A DNA stretch of 58,275 bases. Origin: Chitinophaga pinensis. GTDB lineage: Bacteria > Bacteroidota > Bacteroidia > Chitinophagales > Chitinophagaceae. The notes beneath the pieces were generated by a model. The model did no database searches, was not told where the DNA came from, and saw nothing but the letters and a program-made list of their open reading frames with translations. Each line of letters opens with the position of its first letter. Position 1 is the first letter of the stretch. Location: positions 1 to 58,275 of the forward strand of contig CAMDVD010000017.1 of NCBI GenBank assembly GCA_945878115.1, given 5' to 3'. The position numbers and the translations under genes are program-made. Positions 46,987-55,500 of this stretch are shown here, piece by piece.

Positions 46987-47050
46987 ACAGGTTCATTTTG
47001 CCATTCTGTTTTTTTAAGACAATACTAAAAACGCACTGAGAGTTCTACTG

Positions 47051-47301
47051 TAGTGTATTTTTTGAAAAAAAATTAATGCCATGGTGTAATACTGTAGCGT
47101 ATTTTTTGGAAAAAAATTAATGCTACAATGTAATGGTGTAACGTATTTTTTGGAAAAAAATTAATGCTACAATGGAATGGAGTAGCGTATTTTTTGAAAA
47201 AAAATTAATGCTACAATGTAATGGTGTAAGGTATTTTTTGGAAAAAAATTAATGCTACAATGGAATGGAGTAGCGTATTTTTTGAAAAAAAATTAATGCT
47301 A
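47051..47301 (+). repeat. 44-bp tandem repeat array, six units, inverted relative to array 1
   Basis: Units start (GTATTTTTTG) at 47055, 47099, 47143, 47187, 47231 and 47275, exactly 44 bp apart. The 31-base imperfect palindrome is the reverse complement of array 1. The links alternate between two forms (ATGGAATGGAG and ATGTAATGGTG), giving an 88-bp higher-order period. Downstream of cdsA and directly followed by element copy 3. Confidence 0.93.
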
Positions 47302-47306
47302 CACCA

Positions 47307-47445
47307 TGGGCGGCAAGCACGTCTGGACGATTAATGTCAGGATCCGATTCCACTCAAAGCAGTGGAATCGGGACTTTCCATTCCAATCTTTTTCCTTCAA
47401 AGCAAGCAAAAAGGATTTCCACTTCAATCGTTGCCGCAATACAGC
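47307..47445 (+). repeat. Structured dispersed element, copy 3 with inserted hairpin (downstream of cdsA)
   Basis: The reverse complement matches copies 1 and 2 over both conserved tracts and the outer arms. It carries about 50 extra bases. These include a perfect ten-base hairpin at 47345-47370 (CGATTCCACT/AGTGGAATCG). Orientation along the cdsA transcript is the same as in the other copies. Confidence 0.78.
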
Positions 47446-47671
47446 CAACATAAATAAGCATTTTCGCATTAAATATGTAGATGAATCTTTTTTGTAAATA
47501 GCAATACTAAGATATTGGGCTATGTGAATTGTCGCAACGGAGAAGCATAATTGGTGACCGTTTCAAGAGATGAATGATAACTGTAACAAGTATATGATAA
47601 TGATAGCAAATCATTTTTTAAAGAATATGCTATTGCTCACTACTAAATAGTAATTAATAATATGTTAAATG

Positions 47672-47714
47672 TAGTACTATGTAATGTATAGTACTATGTC
47701 AAATCCTATGTTTG
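47672..47714 (+). promoter_or_regulatory. Operator and -7 box of the PadR-PspC operon
   Basis: TAGTACTATGT occurs twice (47672-47682, 47689-47699) with a 17-bp period. Each contains a palindrome: TAGTACTA (47672-47679) and ATAGTACTAT (47688-47697). TATGTTTG (47707-47714), a full -7 match, follows seven bases later, 17 bases before the PadR ATG. PadR is the likely repressor. Confidence 0.65.
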
Positions 47715-47731
47715 TGTACTAATCAAAAAAT

Positions 47732-48067
47732 ATGACCGCAATAAATACAGATAATATACAAAGTCAAATGAAAAAAGGCGTTCTCGAGTTTTGTATTTTG
47801 TCTATCATACAAAGGGGAGAAGCTTACCCAAGTGACATTGCCGTAGAATTAAAAGATTCAGGCATGCAAGTTTTAGAAGGGACACTATATCCCTTATTAA
47901 CTAGATTGAAAAATGCGGGATACCTTGAATATAGATGGGTGGAAAGCACGACAGGACCGCCTCGTAAATATTTTACTATGTCGAAAACAGGGAAACAATT
48001 CTATCTCTCGTTAGAAAGCACATGGAAAGAAATGGCTAGCGCAGTACATAAAATAACAAAACACTAA
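47732..48067 (+). CDS. PadR family transcriptional repressor
   Basis: A 111-residue protein made mainly of a PadR winged helix: QMKKGVLEFCILSIIQRGEAYPSDIAVELKDSGMQVLEGTLYPLLTRLKNAGYLEYRWVESTTGPPRKYFTMSKTGKQFY. The family marks LEGTLYPLLxRLxxxGYL and GPPRKYYxLTxxG are intact. The C-terminal helix for dimerisation is short, so it is of the small PadR class. It lies 21 bases before a PspC-domain gene, a pairing common in Bacteroidota, and probably controls both genes through the palindromes upstream. Confidence 0.93.
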   Translation: MTAINTDNIQSQMKKGVLEFCILSIIQRGEAYPSDIAVELKDSGMQVLEGTLYPLLTRLKNAGYLEYRWVESTTGPPRKYFTMSKTGKQFYLSLESTWKEMASAVHKITKH

Positions 48068-48088
48068 ATCACAAAAAATACAATCATC

Positions 48089-50002
48089 ATGGACAAAATA
48101 CTTCAAATAAATTACCAAAACAGAACCTTACAAATTGAAGAATCTGCGTATCAAGCATTTCAAACGTATGAAAGTGAATTGAAAACTTTTTTCTTGAAAG
48201 AAGAAGAAGGTGCAGAAACTTTTGCCGACTTGCAAAATAGAATGGCAGAAATACTAGAGCAAAAAAATGCGCTAAGCACTATAGTGATGAAAGACATTGA
48301 TGAGCTTATTGCAACTATAGGACGACCTGCAGATTTTGATGAAAATTATACAGCCGAAACAACGCAAGAAAAAAAAGCACCTGTAGAAGAGAAGAGGAAA
48401 TTATTTAGAAATAAAAAGGACAAAGTGATTGCAGGTGTTTGCAGTGGTATAGCAAATTATTTTGCCATAGACCCAATAGCGGTTCGATTAATTTTTGCTT
48501 TGTTTTCTATTTGTACAATTATCACTTTATTTGAATTTCCAATTGGGATAGTTGCCTATATACTATTTTGGATTTTCTTGAAACCGAAACAATTAGAAAT
48601 AAATGTCACGCAAAAATTATTCAGAAATCCAAAGGATAAAGTACTTGGTGGTGTATGTAGTGGCTTGGCACATTTTTTTAATACAGAAACTTGGTTAGTT
48701 CGTTTATTATTTGCAGCGCCTTTTATTATTGAAGTGCTTACGAATCACAATAATATATTCGTACACCATAATATTATTAGCACTTCTATTTATTCATTTA
48801 CCTTTATTTGCTATGCTACACTTTGGTTCATCGTACCGCTTGCAAAATCGCCTACAGATTATATGTTATTGAAAAGAGAGCCAATCAATATTGCTACGAT
48901 TCAGAACTCTACTGCAATGTCTAAGGTTTTGCAAACAAGTAAATCTGGATTGAATGCTTTTTTGAAAGTGGTTGCCTATATTATTTTAGCAACAATAGTC
49001 ATTCTAGCTATTCCAACCTTATTTGGTATTCTGACAGCATGCTTTTTTTCTTATAATGTATTGGATATTATTTTGTTTTCAACCTTTAATAAAGTGCTAG
49101 GTATTCTTTCTATTTGTTGTTTTATCGGCTTACCGGTTTTAGGATTAATTATTTGGGGAATACGGAAAATTGGTGGATATAAATCTCCACACATTGGGTT
49201 GCGAATTGCCTTCAGTACTGCATGGATATTGGGTTTTATATCAATTTTTATTTTGGGATTTAATTTGATGAAGGAAATGAATACCTATGCGAATGTAGTA
49301 GAAAGAATGCCGGTAAATATGACATCGGATACCTTGTTTATTCAATCCTTTAATCCGAATTTGGAGATTAACGAAAATGTTGTTTTTAATTGGAATCCTA
49401 TGAATCACCTAATGGAAAGGAAAGAAAAGACAAATGAAATACATGCAGTACAATTGAGTTATGAACAAAGTGAGGATAGCGTTTTTGTGGTGAAGATTGA
49501 GAAATCGGCTTTTGCAAATGATAAGATGAATGCCAATCAACTTGCTACATCATTAGGATATGAAATAAGGCTTGATGGTAATCAATTGAAATTGGCTTCT
49601 GCAGTATCCGTTCCAAATAATATACCTTATCACTTTCAGCATGTAAAAGTTACCGTATTTGTTCCTAAGAATAAAACCTTGGTGATTGCCAAAAATTTGA
49701 AAAAAGAACTAAATACGAGTATACATATTGACAACCATAATTTTAATATAAATGTGGATGATGATGACAAGGACGAAATTTATTTTTCGAATACATCTGT
49801 CATTTCTCATAACGATAGAAAAATGGAACAAAAAGATCAAATCGAATCGGCGACAGAGGTTTTGCAAGAAGTGAAAAAAAGTAATGAAGAGGATATAAAA
49901 GAAGCAGAAAAAAATCTAGCCGAAACTAAGCGGAAAGCAGAATTGGAATTGAAAAATGCAGCTGAAGATTTGAAAAGAGTATTAAAGGACACCATTAAAT
50001 AA
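48089..50002 (+). CDS. PspC-domain membrane protein with two PspC units
   Basis: 637 residues. An N-terminal region of about 100 residues looks like the DUF1700-like helical part. Two PspC domains follow: KLFRNKKDKVIAGVCSGIANYFAIDPIAVRLIFALF (about 108-175) and KLFRNPKDKVLGGVCSGLAHFFNTETWLVRLLFAAP (about 178-255). Four more hydrophobic segments and a long extracytoplasmic stretch (about 385-560) come next, and the protein ends in a Lys/Glu-rich coiled coil (EVKKSNEEDIKEAEKNLAETKRKAELELKNAAEDLKRVLKD). PspC proteins respond to membrane stress. Paired with a PadR repressor, it should be an envelope-stress element; details are inference. Confidence 0.85.
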   Translation: MDKILQINYQNRTLQIEESAYQAFQTYESELKTFFLKEEEGAETFADLQNRMAEILEQKNALSTIVMKDIDELIATIGRPADFDENYTAETTQEKKAPVEEKRKLFRNKKDKVIAGVCSGIANYFAIDPIAVRLIFALFSICTIITLFEFPIGIVAYILFWIFLKPKQLEINVTQKLFRNPKDKVLGGVCSGLAHFFNTETWLVRLLFAAPFIIEVLTNHNNIFVHHNIISTSIYSFTFICYATLWFIVPLAKSPTDYMLLKREPINIATIQNSTAMSKVLQTSKSGLNAFLKVVAYIILATIVILAIPTLFGILTACFFSYNVLDIILFSTFNKVLGILSICCFIGLPVLGLIIWGIRKIGGYKSPHIGLRIAFSTAWILGFISIFILGFNLMKEMNTYANVVERMPVNMTSDTLFIQSFNPNLEINENVVFNWNPMNHLMERKEKTNEIHAVQLSYEQSEDSVFVVKIEKSAFANDKMNANQLATSLGYEIRLDGNQLKLASAVSVPNNIPYHFQHVKVTVFVPKNKTLVIAKNLKKELNTSIHIDNHNFNINVDDDDKDEIYFSNTSVISHNDRKMEQKDQIESATEVLQEVKKSNEEDIKEAEKNLAETKRKAELELKNAAEDLKRVLKDTIK

Positions 50003-50045
50003 TTCTGTAAAGAAAATCATTATATAACCATAAAAAGACAACATC

Positions 50046-50120
50046 ATGGAATACTATTTAGATTTTGTTATCCAACTTATTATCCTAATTATTTCAACTG
50101 CCATGAAATCGATTTTTTAA
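50046..50120 (+). CDS. Possible 24-residue membrane peptide
   Basis: MEYYLDFVIQLIILIISTAMKSIF is a single hydrophobic segment starting 43 bases after the PspC gene. Its upstream sequence (ACAACATC before the ATG) resembles that before the PspC gene (CAATCATC). It may be a third gene of the operon, but an ORF this short could arise by chance. Confidence 0.3.
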   Translation: MEYYLDFVIQLIILIISTAMKSIF

Positions 50121-50145
50121 GAATTGCATCACCTTCCAACCATTA

Positions 50146-50676
50146 TTACAACCGAGGTAGCTGCTGATCCTTTTCGGATAATATCATTTTGTCTTCTGGA
50201 ATTTTCCAATCAATGTGCAAAGAAGGATCATTAAAATAAATTCCTCCTTCTGAAGCTTTATGATAATAGTTATCACATTTATACACAAAAATGGTATCGT
50301 CTTCTAGAACAGAATAACCATGAGCAAAGCCACGTGGCACAAAGAGTTGTATATTATTTTCATCATTTAACTCAATCGCAAAATGTTGCAAGTAAGTTGG
50401 CGAATCTGCACGATAGTCAACCACAACATCCAACACTTTCCCTTGCAAAACACGAACTAATTTTGCTTGAGCAAATTCCCCTTGTTGAAAATGCAACCCA
50501 CGGATAATACCATAATTTGATTTCGCTTGGTTATCTTGAACAAAGTCAATATCCATTCCACTTAATTTGTGAAATGTTTCACGATTAAAGCTTTCAAAAA
50601 AATAGCCTCTTTCATCGGCATAAACTGTAGGCTTTACTATTAAGCAACCAACAAGTGGGGTTTTCAAAATTTCCAT
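50146..50676 (-). CDS. rfbC: dTDP-4-dehydrorhamnose 3,5-epimerase
   Basis: A 176-residue cupin epimerase making the dTDP-L-rhamnose precursor. Family motifs are plain: the start MEILKTPLVGCLIVKPTVYADERGYFFESFN, FVQDNQAKSNYGIIRGLHFQQGEFAQAKLVRVLQGKVLDVVVDYRADSPTY, and PRGFAHGYSVLEDDTIFVYKCDNYYHKASEGGI. The catalytic His (GLHFQ) and the Y/D pair are present. No other rhamnose genes lie nearby, so the pathway is scattered. It is downstream of yjjG on the same strand, 21 bases after that gene, and may be co-transcribed. Confidence 0.93.
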   Translation of the reverse strand: MEILKTPLVGCLIVKPTVYADERGYFFESFNRETFHKLSGMDIDFVQDNQAKSNYGIIRGLHFQQGEFAQAKLVRVLQGKVLDVVVDYRADSPTYLQHFAIELNDENNIQLFVPRGFAHGYSVLEDDTIFVYKCDNYYHKASEGGIYFNDPSLHIDWKIPEDKMILSEKDQQLPRL

Positions 50677-50697
50677 AGGAGTACAAAGAAAAAGGTT

Positions 50698-51399
50698 TTA
50701 AATTAATTTCATGAGATCAGACAAGCAATTTATTTCGAAAGTTGGTTTTTGTTCATGTGGAATATTTTTTGGATTAAAATAAACCTGATCCATACCAACA
50801 CGTTGAGCGCCTAATATATCAATATCCAAAGCGTCACCTATCATTAAACTATTTGTAGCTTTTGCACCTGTTTTCGCCAAGGCATATTCAAATATTTCTT
50901 TTTGTGGCTTCATACTTAATGCCATTTCGGAAGTTATCATTTGATCAAAATAAATAGATAAATCTGCATTTTTTAGTTTTTGATGTTGGGTTAATTCAAA
51001 GCCGTTGGTGATCATATGCAGCTCATAATTTTTTTCGGTACAATATTGCAATAGATCCTTTGCAAAAGGAAATACTATTTTCTGTTCAGGTAATATTTCT
51101 AAATATCGTTCACTCATTTCTTTGGCGAGTACTTCATTAAATATTTTATAATGGATAAGGGTTTGCCACATTCGTTTCCAACGTAAATCTTCTCTACTTA
51201 GAAATCCTTTTCGAAATCGGTCCCATAATTTATCATTGATATCATGATAGACTACTTGAAAATCTGCAAAGGAATCGATGCCTTTCTCTGCTAATTTTTT
51301 GTCGGTGTAAAGTACTTCTAATGTGGCAATAGAATTTTTTTCAAAATCCCATAATGTATGGTCAAGGTCGAAAAATAGAAATTGATATTTAGTAGACAT
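50698..51399 (-). CDS. HAD-family nucleotidase, YjjG type
   Basis: 233 residues from ATG 51399 (MSTKYQFLFFDLDHTLWDFEKNS); an upstream in-frame ATG at 51486 adds 29 residues unlike the family. HAD motifs: DLDHT (motif I), MITNGFE (motif II, Thr in TNG), the Lys in SMKPQKEIFEYAL (motif III) and GDALDIDILGAQRVGM (motif IV). The first-motif context DHTLWDFEKNS matches pyrimidine 5'-nucleotidase YjjG, which removes damaged or noncanonical pyrimidine nucleotides. Substrate is from family only. Confidence 0.88.
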   Translation of the reverse strand: MSTKYQFLFFDLDHTLWDFEKNSIATLEVLYTDKKLAEKGIDSFADFQVVYHDINDKLWDRFRKGFLSREDLRWKRMWQTLIHYKIFNEVLAKEMSERYLEILPEQKIVFPFAKDLLQYCTEKNYELHMITNGFELTQHQKLKNADLSIYFDQMITSEMALSMKPQKEIFEYALAKTGAKATNSLMIGDALDIDILGAQRVGMDQVYFNPKNIPHEQKPTFEINCLSDLMKLI

Positions 51400-51565
51400 A
51401 TTCTTTTTATTATTACGAAAATAAGGCATGAAAAAGCATTTTGCCAAACCATTCCTTTGCGTCAAAAATAGAATAAATGTATCCAAGTACTAAAGAAATG
51501 CATGTAAAATCATTTTTAAACTATTATTCACCGGATAATAAAATGGCATTGTGGTAAATAAACTA

Positions 51566-51594
51566 TTGCAACACCTTTTATTCTTCTATATTTG
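51566..51594 (+). promoter_or_regulatory. Promoter of kup
   Basis: TTG (51566-51568), 18 bases, TATATTTG (51587-51594). Both boxes match the consensus. The box overlaps the TTG at 51592 that would extend the frame, so the GTG at 51613 (VGSHSN) is the likelier start. Confidence 0.65.
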
Positions 51595-51612
51595 CGATTC
51601 AAAATTTTTAAT

Positions 51613-53592
51613 GTGGGCTCACATTCTAATCTTAATAAAGCCACTGCAGCTGGCTTACTGATTGCTTTAGGAATTATTTATGGAGATATTGGTACTTCAC
51701 CTTTGTATGTATTTAATGAAATAATTAAGGATAAACCTATTAGTGAAATGCTCATTATTGGTGGCTTGTCGTGCATCATTTGGACTTTAACTTTGCAAAC
51801 CACTATTAAGTATGTATTGCTTACTTTGAAAGCTGATAATAAGGGGGAAGGAGGAATTTTTTCTTTATACGCCTTAGTTCGCCGACAGAAAAAATGGTTA
51901 GTAGTTCCAGCAATGATAGGTGGAGCTGCTTTGCTTGCAGATGGGATGATAACACCACCGATTTCTGTAACCTCTGCCATCGAAGGTCTTCGTCAATTAC
52001 CATTATTACATGAAATACAGGAGCATACTATCATCGTAATTGTGATTAGTATCATTTCTCTTTTATTTTTTATGCAGCAATTTGGAACAGCTTCTATTGG
52101 CAAACTTTTTGGTCCGATCATGTTTCTTTGGTTTCTGATGTTAGCCGTTTTAGGTATGCTACATATTGGAGATGATATAGCTATTTTCAAAGCATTTAAT
52201 CCAATATATGCGATTAAGTTATTGGTATTTTATCCAAAAGGATTTTGGTTATTGGGAGCTGTCTTTTTATGTACTACTGGTGCTGAAGCATTATATAGCG
52301 ACCTAGGCCATTGTGGCCGAGGTAATATACGTTACAGTTGGATATTCGTCAAGGTATCATTGATTATCCAATATCTAGGACAAGGTGCTTGGTTATTGGC
52401 AAAGCATAACGGGCAAACCATTACTAAAGCAATGATTGATGATGGATTTAATCCATTTTATGGTGTGATGCCACAGCAGTTCAAAATTATTGGAATTTGT
52501 ATTGCTACCATTGCAGCCATCATTGCCAGTCAAGCCTTAATTAGTGGTTCTTTTACTTTAATTAGTGAAAGTATGCGTTTGAATTTATGGCCAAAAATGA
52601 AAATTAATTATCCAAGCAATGCGAGAGGTCAGCTATTTATTCCTGGAATTAATTTGTTACTCTTTGTCGGGTGTATCAGTATTACATTATATTTCCGTTC
52701 CTCATCCAATATGGCAGCAGCCTATGGTTTAGCCATTACCTTATGCATGTTAGCGACATCTATTTTGTTTGCCAATTTTTTAATCTCCCGTCGAGTGAAA
52801 CCTTATTTTATTTATTTATACTTAATTGTGTATATCGGATTGGAGTTATGTTTTTTAATCGCCAATTTGGAAAAATTTCCAATGGGTGGTTATGTTACAT
52901 TACTTGTAGGCGGAGGGTTATTTGCCATTATGTTTGTATGGTTTAAATCTAGAAAAATTAAAAATAGATATGTTGAATTTGTAAAGATGGAAGACTATAT
53001 TCATCAACTGCAAGACTTGAGCAGTGATTCTAGCATTCCTAAATATGCCACCCATTTAGTCTATCTTACAAGTGCAAATAATCCAAAAGAAATTGAACAT
53101 AAAGTATTGTATTCCATTTTAAATAAAAAGCCTAAACGCGCAGATATTTATTGGTTTATTCATGTGGATGTTGTGGATGAACCGTATAAAACAGATTATG
53201 TTGTAGAAACTATTATTCCGAATGAAATTATTCGAATCGAATTCCGATTAGGATTCCGTGTGGAACAACGAATCAATTTGATGTTTAGAAAAGTAATTGA
53301 AGACATGGTTAGGAATAAAGAAGTGAATATTACAAGCCGATATGTGTCCTTGCAAAAAAATAAGATTGCTGGTGATTGGCAGTTTATTGTGATGGAAAAA
53401 TTCTTATCGCACGATAATGATTTGCCATTATTTGAAAGGCTAATTATGCGCTTTTATTTCTTATTGAAGAAATTTAGTTTGAGTGAAGAGAAAGGATTTG
53501 GATTAGATTCTTCTTATGTAACTGTTGAGAAATATCCATTGGTGGTTGCACCTGTAAGTAATTTGAATTTAAGAAGAGTAGATACCTTTTAG
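51613..53592 (+). CDS. kup: KUP family potassium uptake protein
   Basis: About 659 residues from the GTG start; a TTG start at 51592 would add seven. KUP imports K+ with protons through 12 membrane helices. The first conserved motif is intact: TAAGLLIALGIIYGDIGTSPLYVFNEI. Further marks: LKADNKGEGGIFSLYALVRR, ADGMITPPISVTSAIEGL, CTTGAEALYSDLGHCGRGNIRYSW and ASQALISGSFTLISESMRLNLWP. The C-terminal cytoplasmic domain (about 460-659) is complete. Convergent with trmN6; the two stops overlap by four bases. Confidence 0.93.
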   Translation: MGSHSNLNKATAAGLLIALGIIYGDIGTSPLYVFNEIIKDKPISEMLIIGGLSCIIWTLTLQTTIKYVLLTLKADNKGEGGIFSLYALVRRQKKWLVVPAMIGGAALLADGMITPPISVTSAIEGLRQLPLLHEIQEHTIIVIVISIISLLFFMQQFGTASIGKLFGPIMFLWFLMLAVLGMLHIGDDIAIFKAFNPIYAIKLLVFYPKGFWLLGAVFLCTTGAEALYSDLGHCGRGNIRYSWIFVKVSLIIQYLGQGAWLLAKHNGQTITKAMIDDGFNPFYGVMPQQFKIIGICIATIAAIIASQALISGSFTLISESMRLNLWPKMKINYPSNARGQLFIPGINLLLFVGCISITLYFRSSSNMAAAYGLAITLCMLATSILFANFLISRRVKPYFIYLYLIVYIGLELCFLIANLEKFPMGGYVTLLVGGGLFAIMFVWFKSRKIKNRYVEFVKMEDYIHQLQDLSSDSSIPKYATHLVYLTSANNPKEIEHKVLYSILNKKPKRADIYWFIHVDVVDEPYKTDYVVETIIPNEIIRIEFRLGFRVEQRINLMFRKVIEDMVRNKEVNITSRYVSLQKNKIAGDWQFIVMEKFLSHDNDLPLFERLIMRFYFLLKKFSLSEEKGFGLDSSYVTVEKYPLVVAPVSNLNLRRVDTF

Positions 53593-54293
53593 CATTTTAA
53601 ATAAAATGCCTGCATTAATGTTTGCATTTCTTTAGTATACAAATTATTTTCTTTGACAATTAATTCAGTGTGTTGAACTTCTATTTTTTCGTAAGAAAAT
53701 ATGCCAATAAAAAACTTAGCATCATGCTCAGTAGTATGTTTTATATGTAGAAAATTATTTGGGTAAAATTGGTAGGTTGATGCTATTTTTTCTAATTCCA
53801 TTTTTCGATACATAGGTAAAAGGATGGAAAAATATCCTTGTTCCGACAAATTATTTTTAATACAACCTATTAATTCTTCCAGTGTTAATTCATCAGAATG
53901 CCAAGCTGTATTTTTTACTGTATCTATGCTTCTTAATTGTTTTTCATGAAATGGTGGATTCACAATAATGAAGTCATATTTTTTGCTAAATGCACTTGTT
54001 TTTATATCACCATGAAGTACAGTTATTCGTTTGAAAAATGGAGATTGCGTGCAGTTGTTAGAAGCTTGAGTAAATGCATGTTCGTCAATTTCAATGGCGT
54101 CAATGATTAAATTTGGAAATCTTTGTGCTAACATTAATGAGAGTAGGCCTGTACCAGTGCCTATGTCTAACATAGATTTTGCGGAATCAAAAATAGGTGT
54201 CCAAGCGCCTTGTATACAGGCAGTTTCACTCACTTTCATTTTGCATTTATCCTGATGAACAGTAAATTGTTTACATTGAAAAAACGTATTCAT
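53589..54293 (-). CDS. trmN6: tRNA1(Val) A37 N6-methyltransferase
   Basis: 234 residues from ATG 54293 (MNTFFQCKQFTVHQDKC); upstream in-frame ATGs lie in the terminator hairpin and are ignored. It methylates A37 of tRNA-Val. The opening FTVHQDKCKMKVSETACIQGAW is conserved in the family, followed by LDIGTGTGLLSLMLAQRFP, IEIDEHAFTQASNNC and the catalytic NPPFHEKQ. It shares its last bases with the convergent kup gene. A hairpin with eight-base arms (GCATTTTA/TAAAATGC, 53592-53609) lies at this junction and could end both transcripts. Confidence 0.9.
   Translation of the reverse strand: MNTFFQCKQFTVHQDKCKMKVSETACIQGAWTPIFDSAKSMLDIGTGTGLLSLMLAQRFPNLIIDAIEIDEHAFTQASNNCTQSPFFKRITVLHGDIKTSAFSKKYDFIIVNPPFHEKQLRSIDTVKNTAWHSDELTLEELIGCIKNNLSEQGYFSILLPMYRKMELEKIASTYQFYPNNFLHIKHTTEHDAKFFIGIFSYEKIEVQHTELIVKENNLYTKEMQTLMQAFYLKC
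53592..53609. terminator. Hairpin shared by convergent kup and trmN6
   Basis: GCATTTTA and TAAAATGC, perfect eight-base arms with a two-base loop, lie across the overlap of the two stops. AT-rich and inside the end of trmN6, so a terminator role is only plausible. Confidence 0.3.
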
Positions 54294-54337
54294 AAGAAGT
54301 AAAATGATAAATTTGTTAGGGGAGAATTGTTTTTTGC

Positions 54338-54374
54338 ATAAAAAAATCCACTGCCTTCGCAATGGATTTTTTTA
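54338..54374. terminator. Bidirectional terminator between the HBD gene and trmN6
   Basis: AAAAAAATCCACTGC and GCAATGGATTTTTTT pair around CTTC, with one C.A mismatch. The A and T runs on either side suit termination on both strands; the minus-strand dehydrogenase gene ends 17 bases to the right. Confidence 0.75.
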
Positions 54375-54390
54375 GAAATTTCTGTTTCAA

Positions 54391-55359
54391 TTACATTTTC
54401 CATTTTTTATCTGCAAAGCGTTCGCTTACAATTAATTCTTTGCTACCAGGCGTATGAACATAAAATCCTTCACCAGATTTTACACCTAAAAAGCCGGCTT
54501 GAACCATATTGGCAAGTAAGGTTGCAGGAGCATATTTTTGATTGCCAAATCCCATGTGCAATACATTCATGATGCTATAGCAAGTATCTAAACCAATAAA
54601 GTCTGCAAGTTGCAAAGGTCCCATTGGATGTGCCATACCAAGTTTCATGATGGTGTCAATTTCTTCAACACCAGCTACGCCTTCTTGTAAAGAAAGGATA
54701 GCTTCATTAATCATTGGCATTAAAATTCGATTAGAAATAAAACCTGGATAATCATTCACTACACAAGGTACTTTCCCGATGGATAGTGTTAAATCGATAA
54801 TGGTATTTGTTGTTGCACGATCGGTTCCATATCCATTTATTATTTCCACTAATTTCATTACTGGTACTGGATTCATAAAGTGCATGCCAATTACTTTATC
54901 CATACGTTTGGTATTAGAAGCGATTCGAGTTATCGAAATAGAAGAGGTGTTGGTTGCTAGAATACATTTTTCAGGAGCTACCGCATCTATTTCTTTGAAT
55001 ATTTTTATTTTTAAATCAATATTTTCGGTGGCTGCCTCTACAACTAAATCTGCATCTTTCAATGCTGCTGCCATATCCGTAAAGGTTTTGATGCGAGCCA
55101 ATGAAGATAATTTTTCATCTTCATTTAATGTGCCTTTAGACACTTGACGATCCATATTTTTAGCAATAGTGGCAATAGCGCGGTTCATGGCGTCTTGTGA
55201 AACGTCCATCATATTTACGTTATAGCCATTTTGAGAAAATACGTGGCATATGCCATTTCCCATTGTACCTGCACCAATCACCGCAATATTTTTGATATGT
55301 AGGCTGTGTGAATTCATATTTACTTCTGTCAAAGTTGGTTCTAATGTTTCTGTATTCAT
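54391..55359 (-). CDS. 3-hydroxyacyl-CoA (3-hydroxybutyryl-CoA) dehydrogenase
   Basis: 322 residues, with an unusual extra 20-residue lead (MNTETLEPTLTEVNMNSHSLH); ATGs at codons 15 or so could also start it. The NAD+ domain shows IAVIGAGTMGNGICHVFSQNGYNVNMMDVS; the catalytic region shows IGMHFMNPVPVMKLVEII and VNDYPGFISNRILMPMINEAI; the C-terminal domain shows GMAHPMGPLQLADFIGLDTC. It is the short, monofunctional class of fatty acid oxidation or butanoate/polyhydroxybutyrate metabolism. The direction and exact substrate are not readable. Single gene between two strong terminators. Confidence 0.92.
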   Translation of the reverse strand: MNTETLEPTLTEVNMNSHSLHIKNIAVIGAGTMGNGICHVFSQNGYNVNMMDVSQDAMNRAIATIAKNMDRQVSKGTLNEDEKLSSLARIKTFTDMAAALKDADLVVEAATENIDLKIKIFKEIDAVAPEKCILATNTSSISITRIASNTKRMDKVIGMHFMNPVPVMKLVEIINGYGTDRATTNTIIDLTLSIGKVPCVVNDYPGFISNRILMPMINEAILSLQEGVAGVEEIDTIMKLGMAHPMGPLQLADFIGLDTCYSIMNVLHMGFGNQKYAPATLLANMVQAGFLGVKSGEGFYVHTPGSKELIVSERFADKKWKM

Positions 55360-55435
55360 ATTTAGTTTGTTTTCTTGATTTTAGGGCACGAAGTTAATAT
55401 CAAATTAAGTGAAAAGTGTCGCAGAACTTGAAAAA

Positions 55436-55472
55436 TATAAAAAGCCACCCAATTTGCCGGGTGGCTTTTTGT
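55436..55472. terminator. Strong bidirectional terminator after dnaK
   Basis: AAAAAGCCACCC and GGGTGGCTTTTT pair around AATTTGCC; a perfect 12-base stem with A and T runs. It sits 30 bases after the dnaK stop. Confidence 0.85.
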
Positions 55473-55500
55473 AGTTTTTAAATTCAACAATTCTATATTG

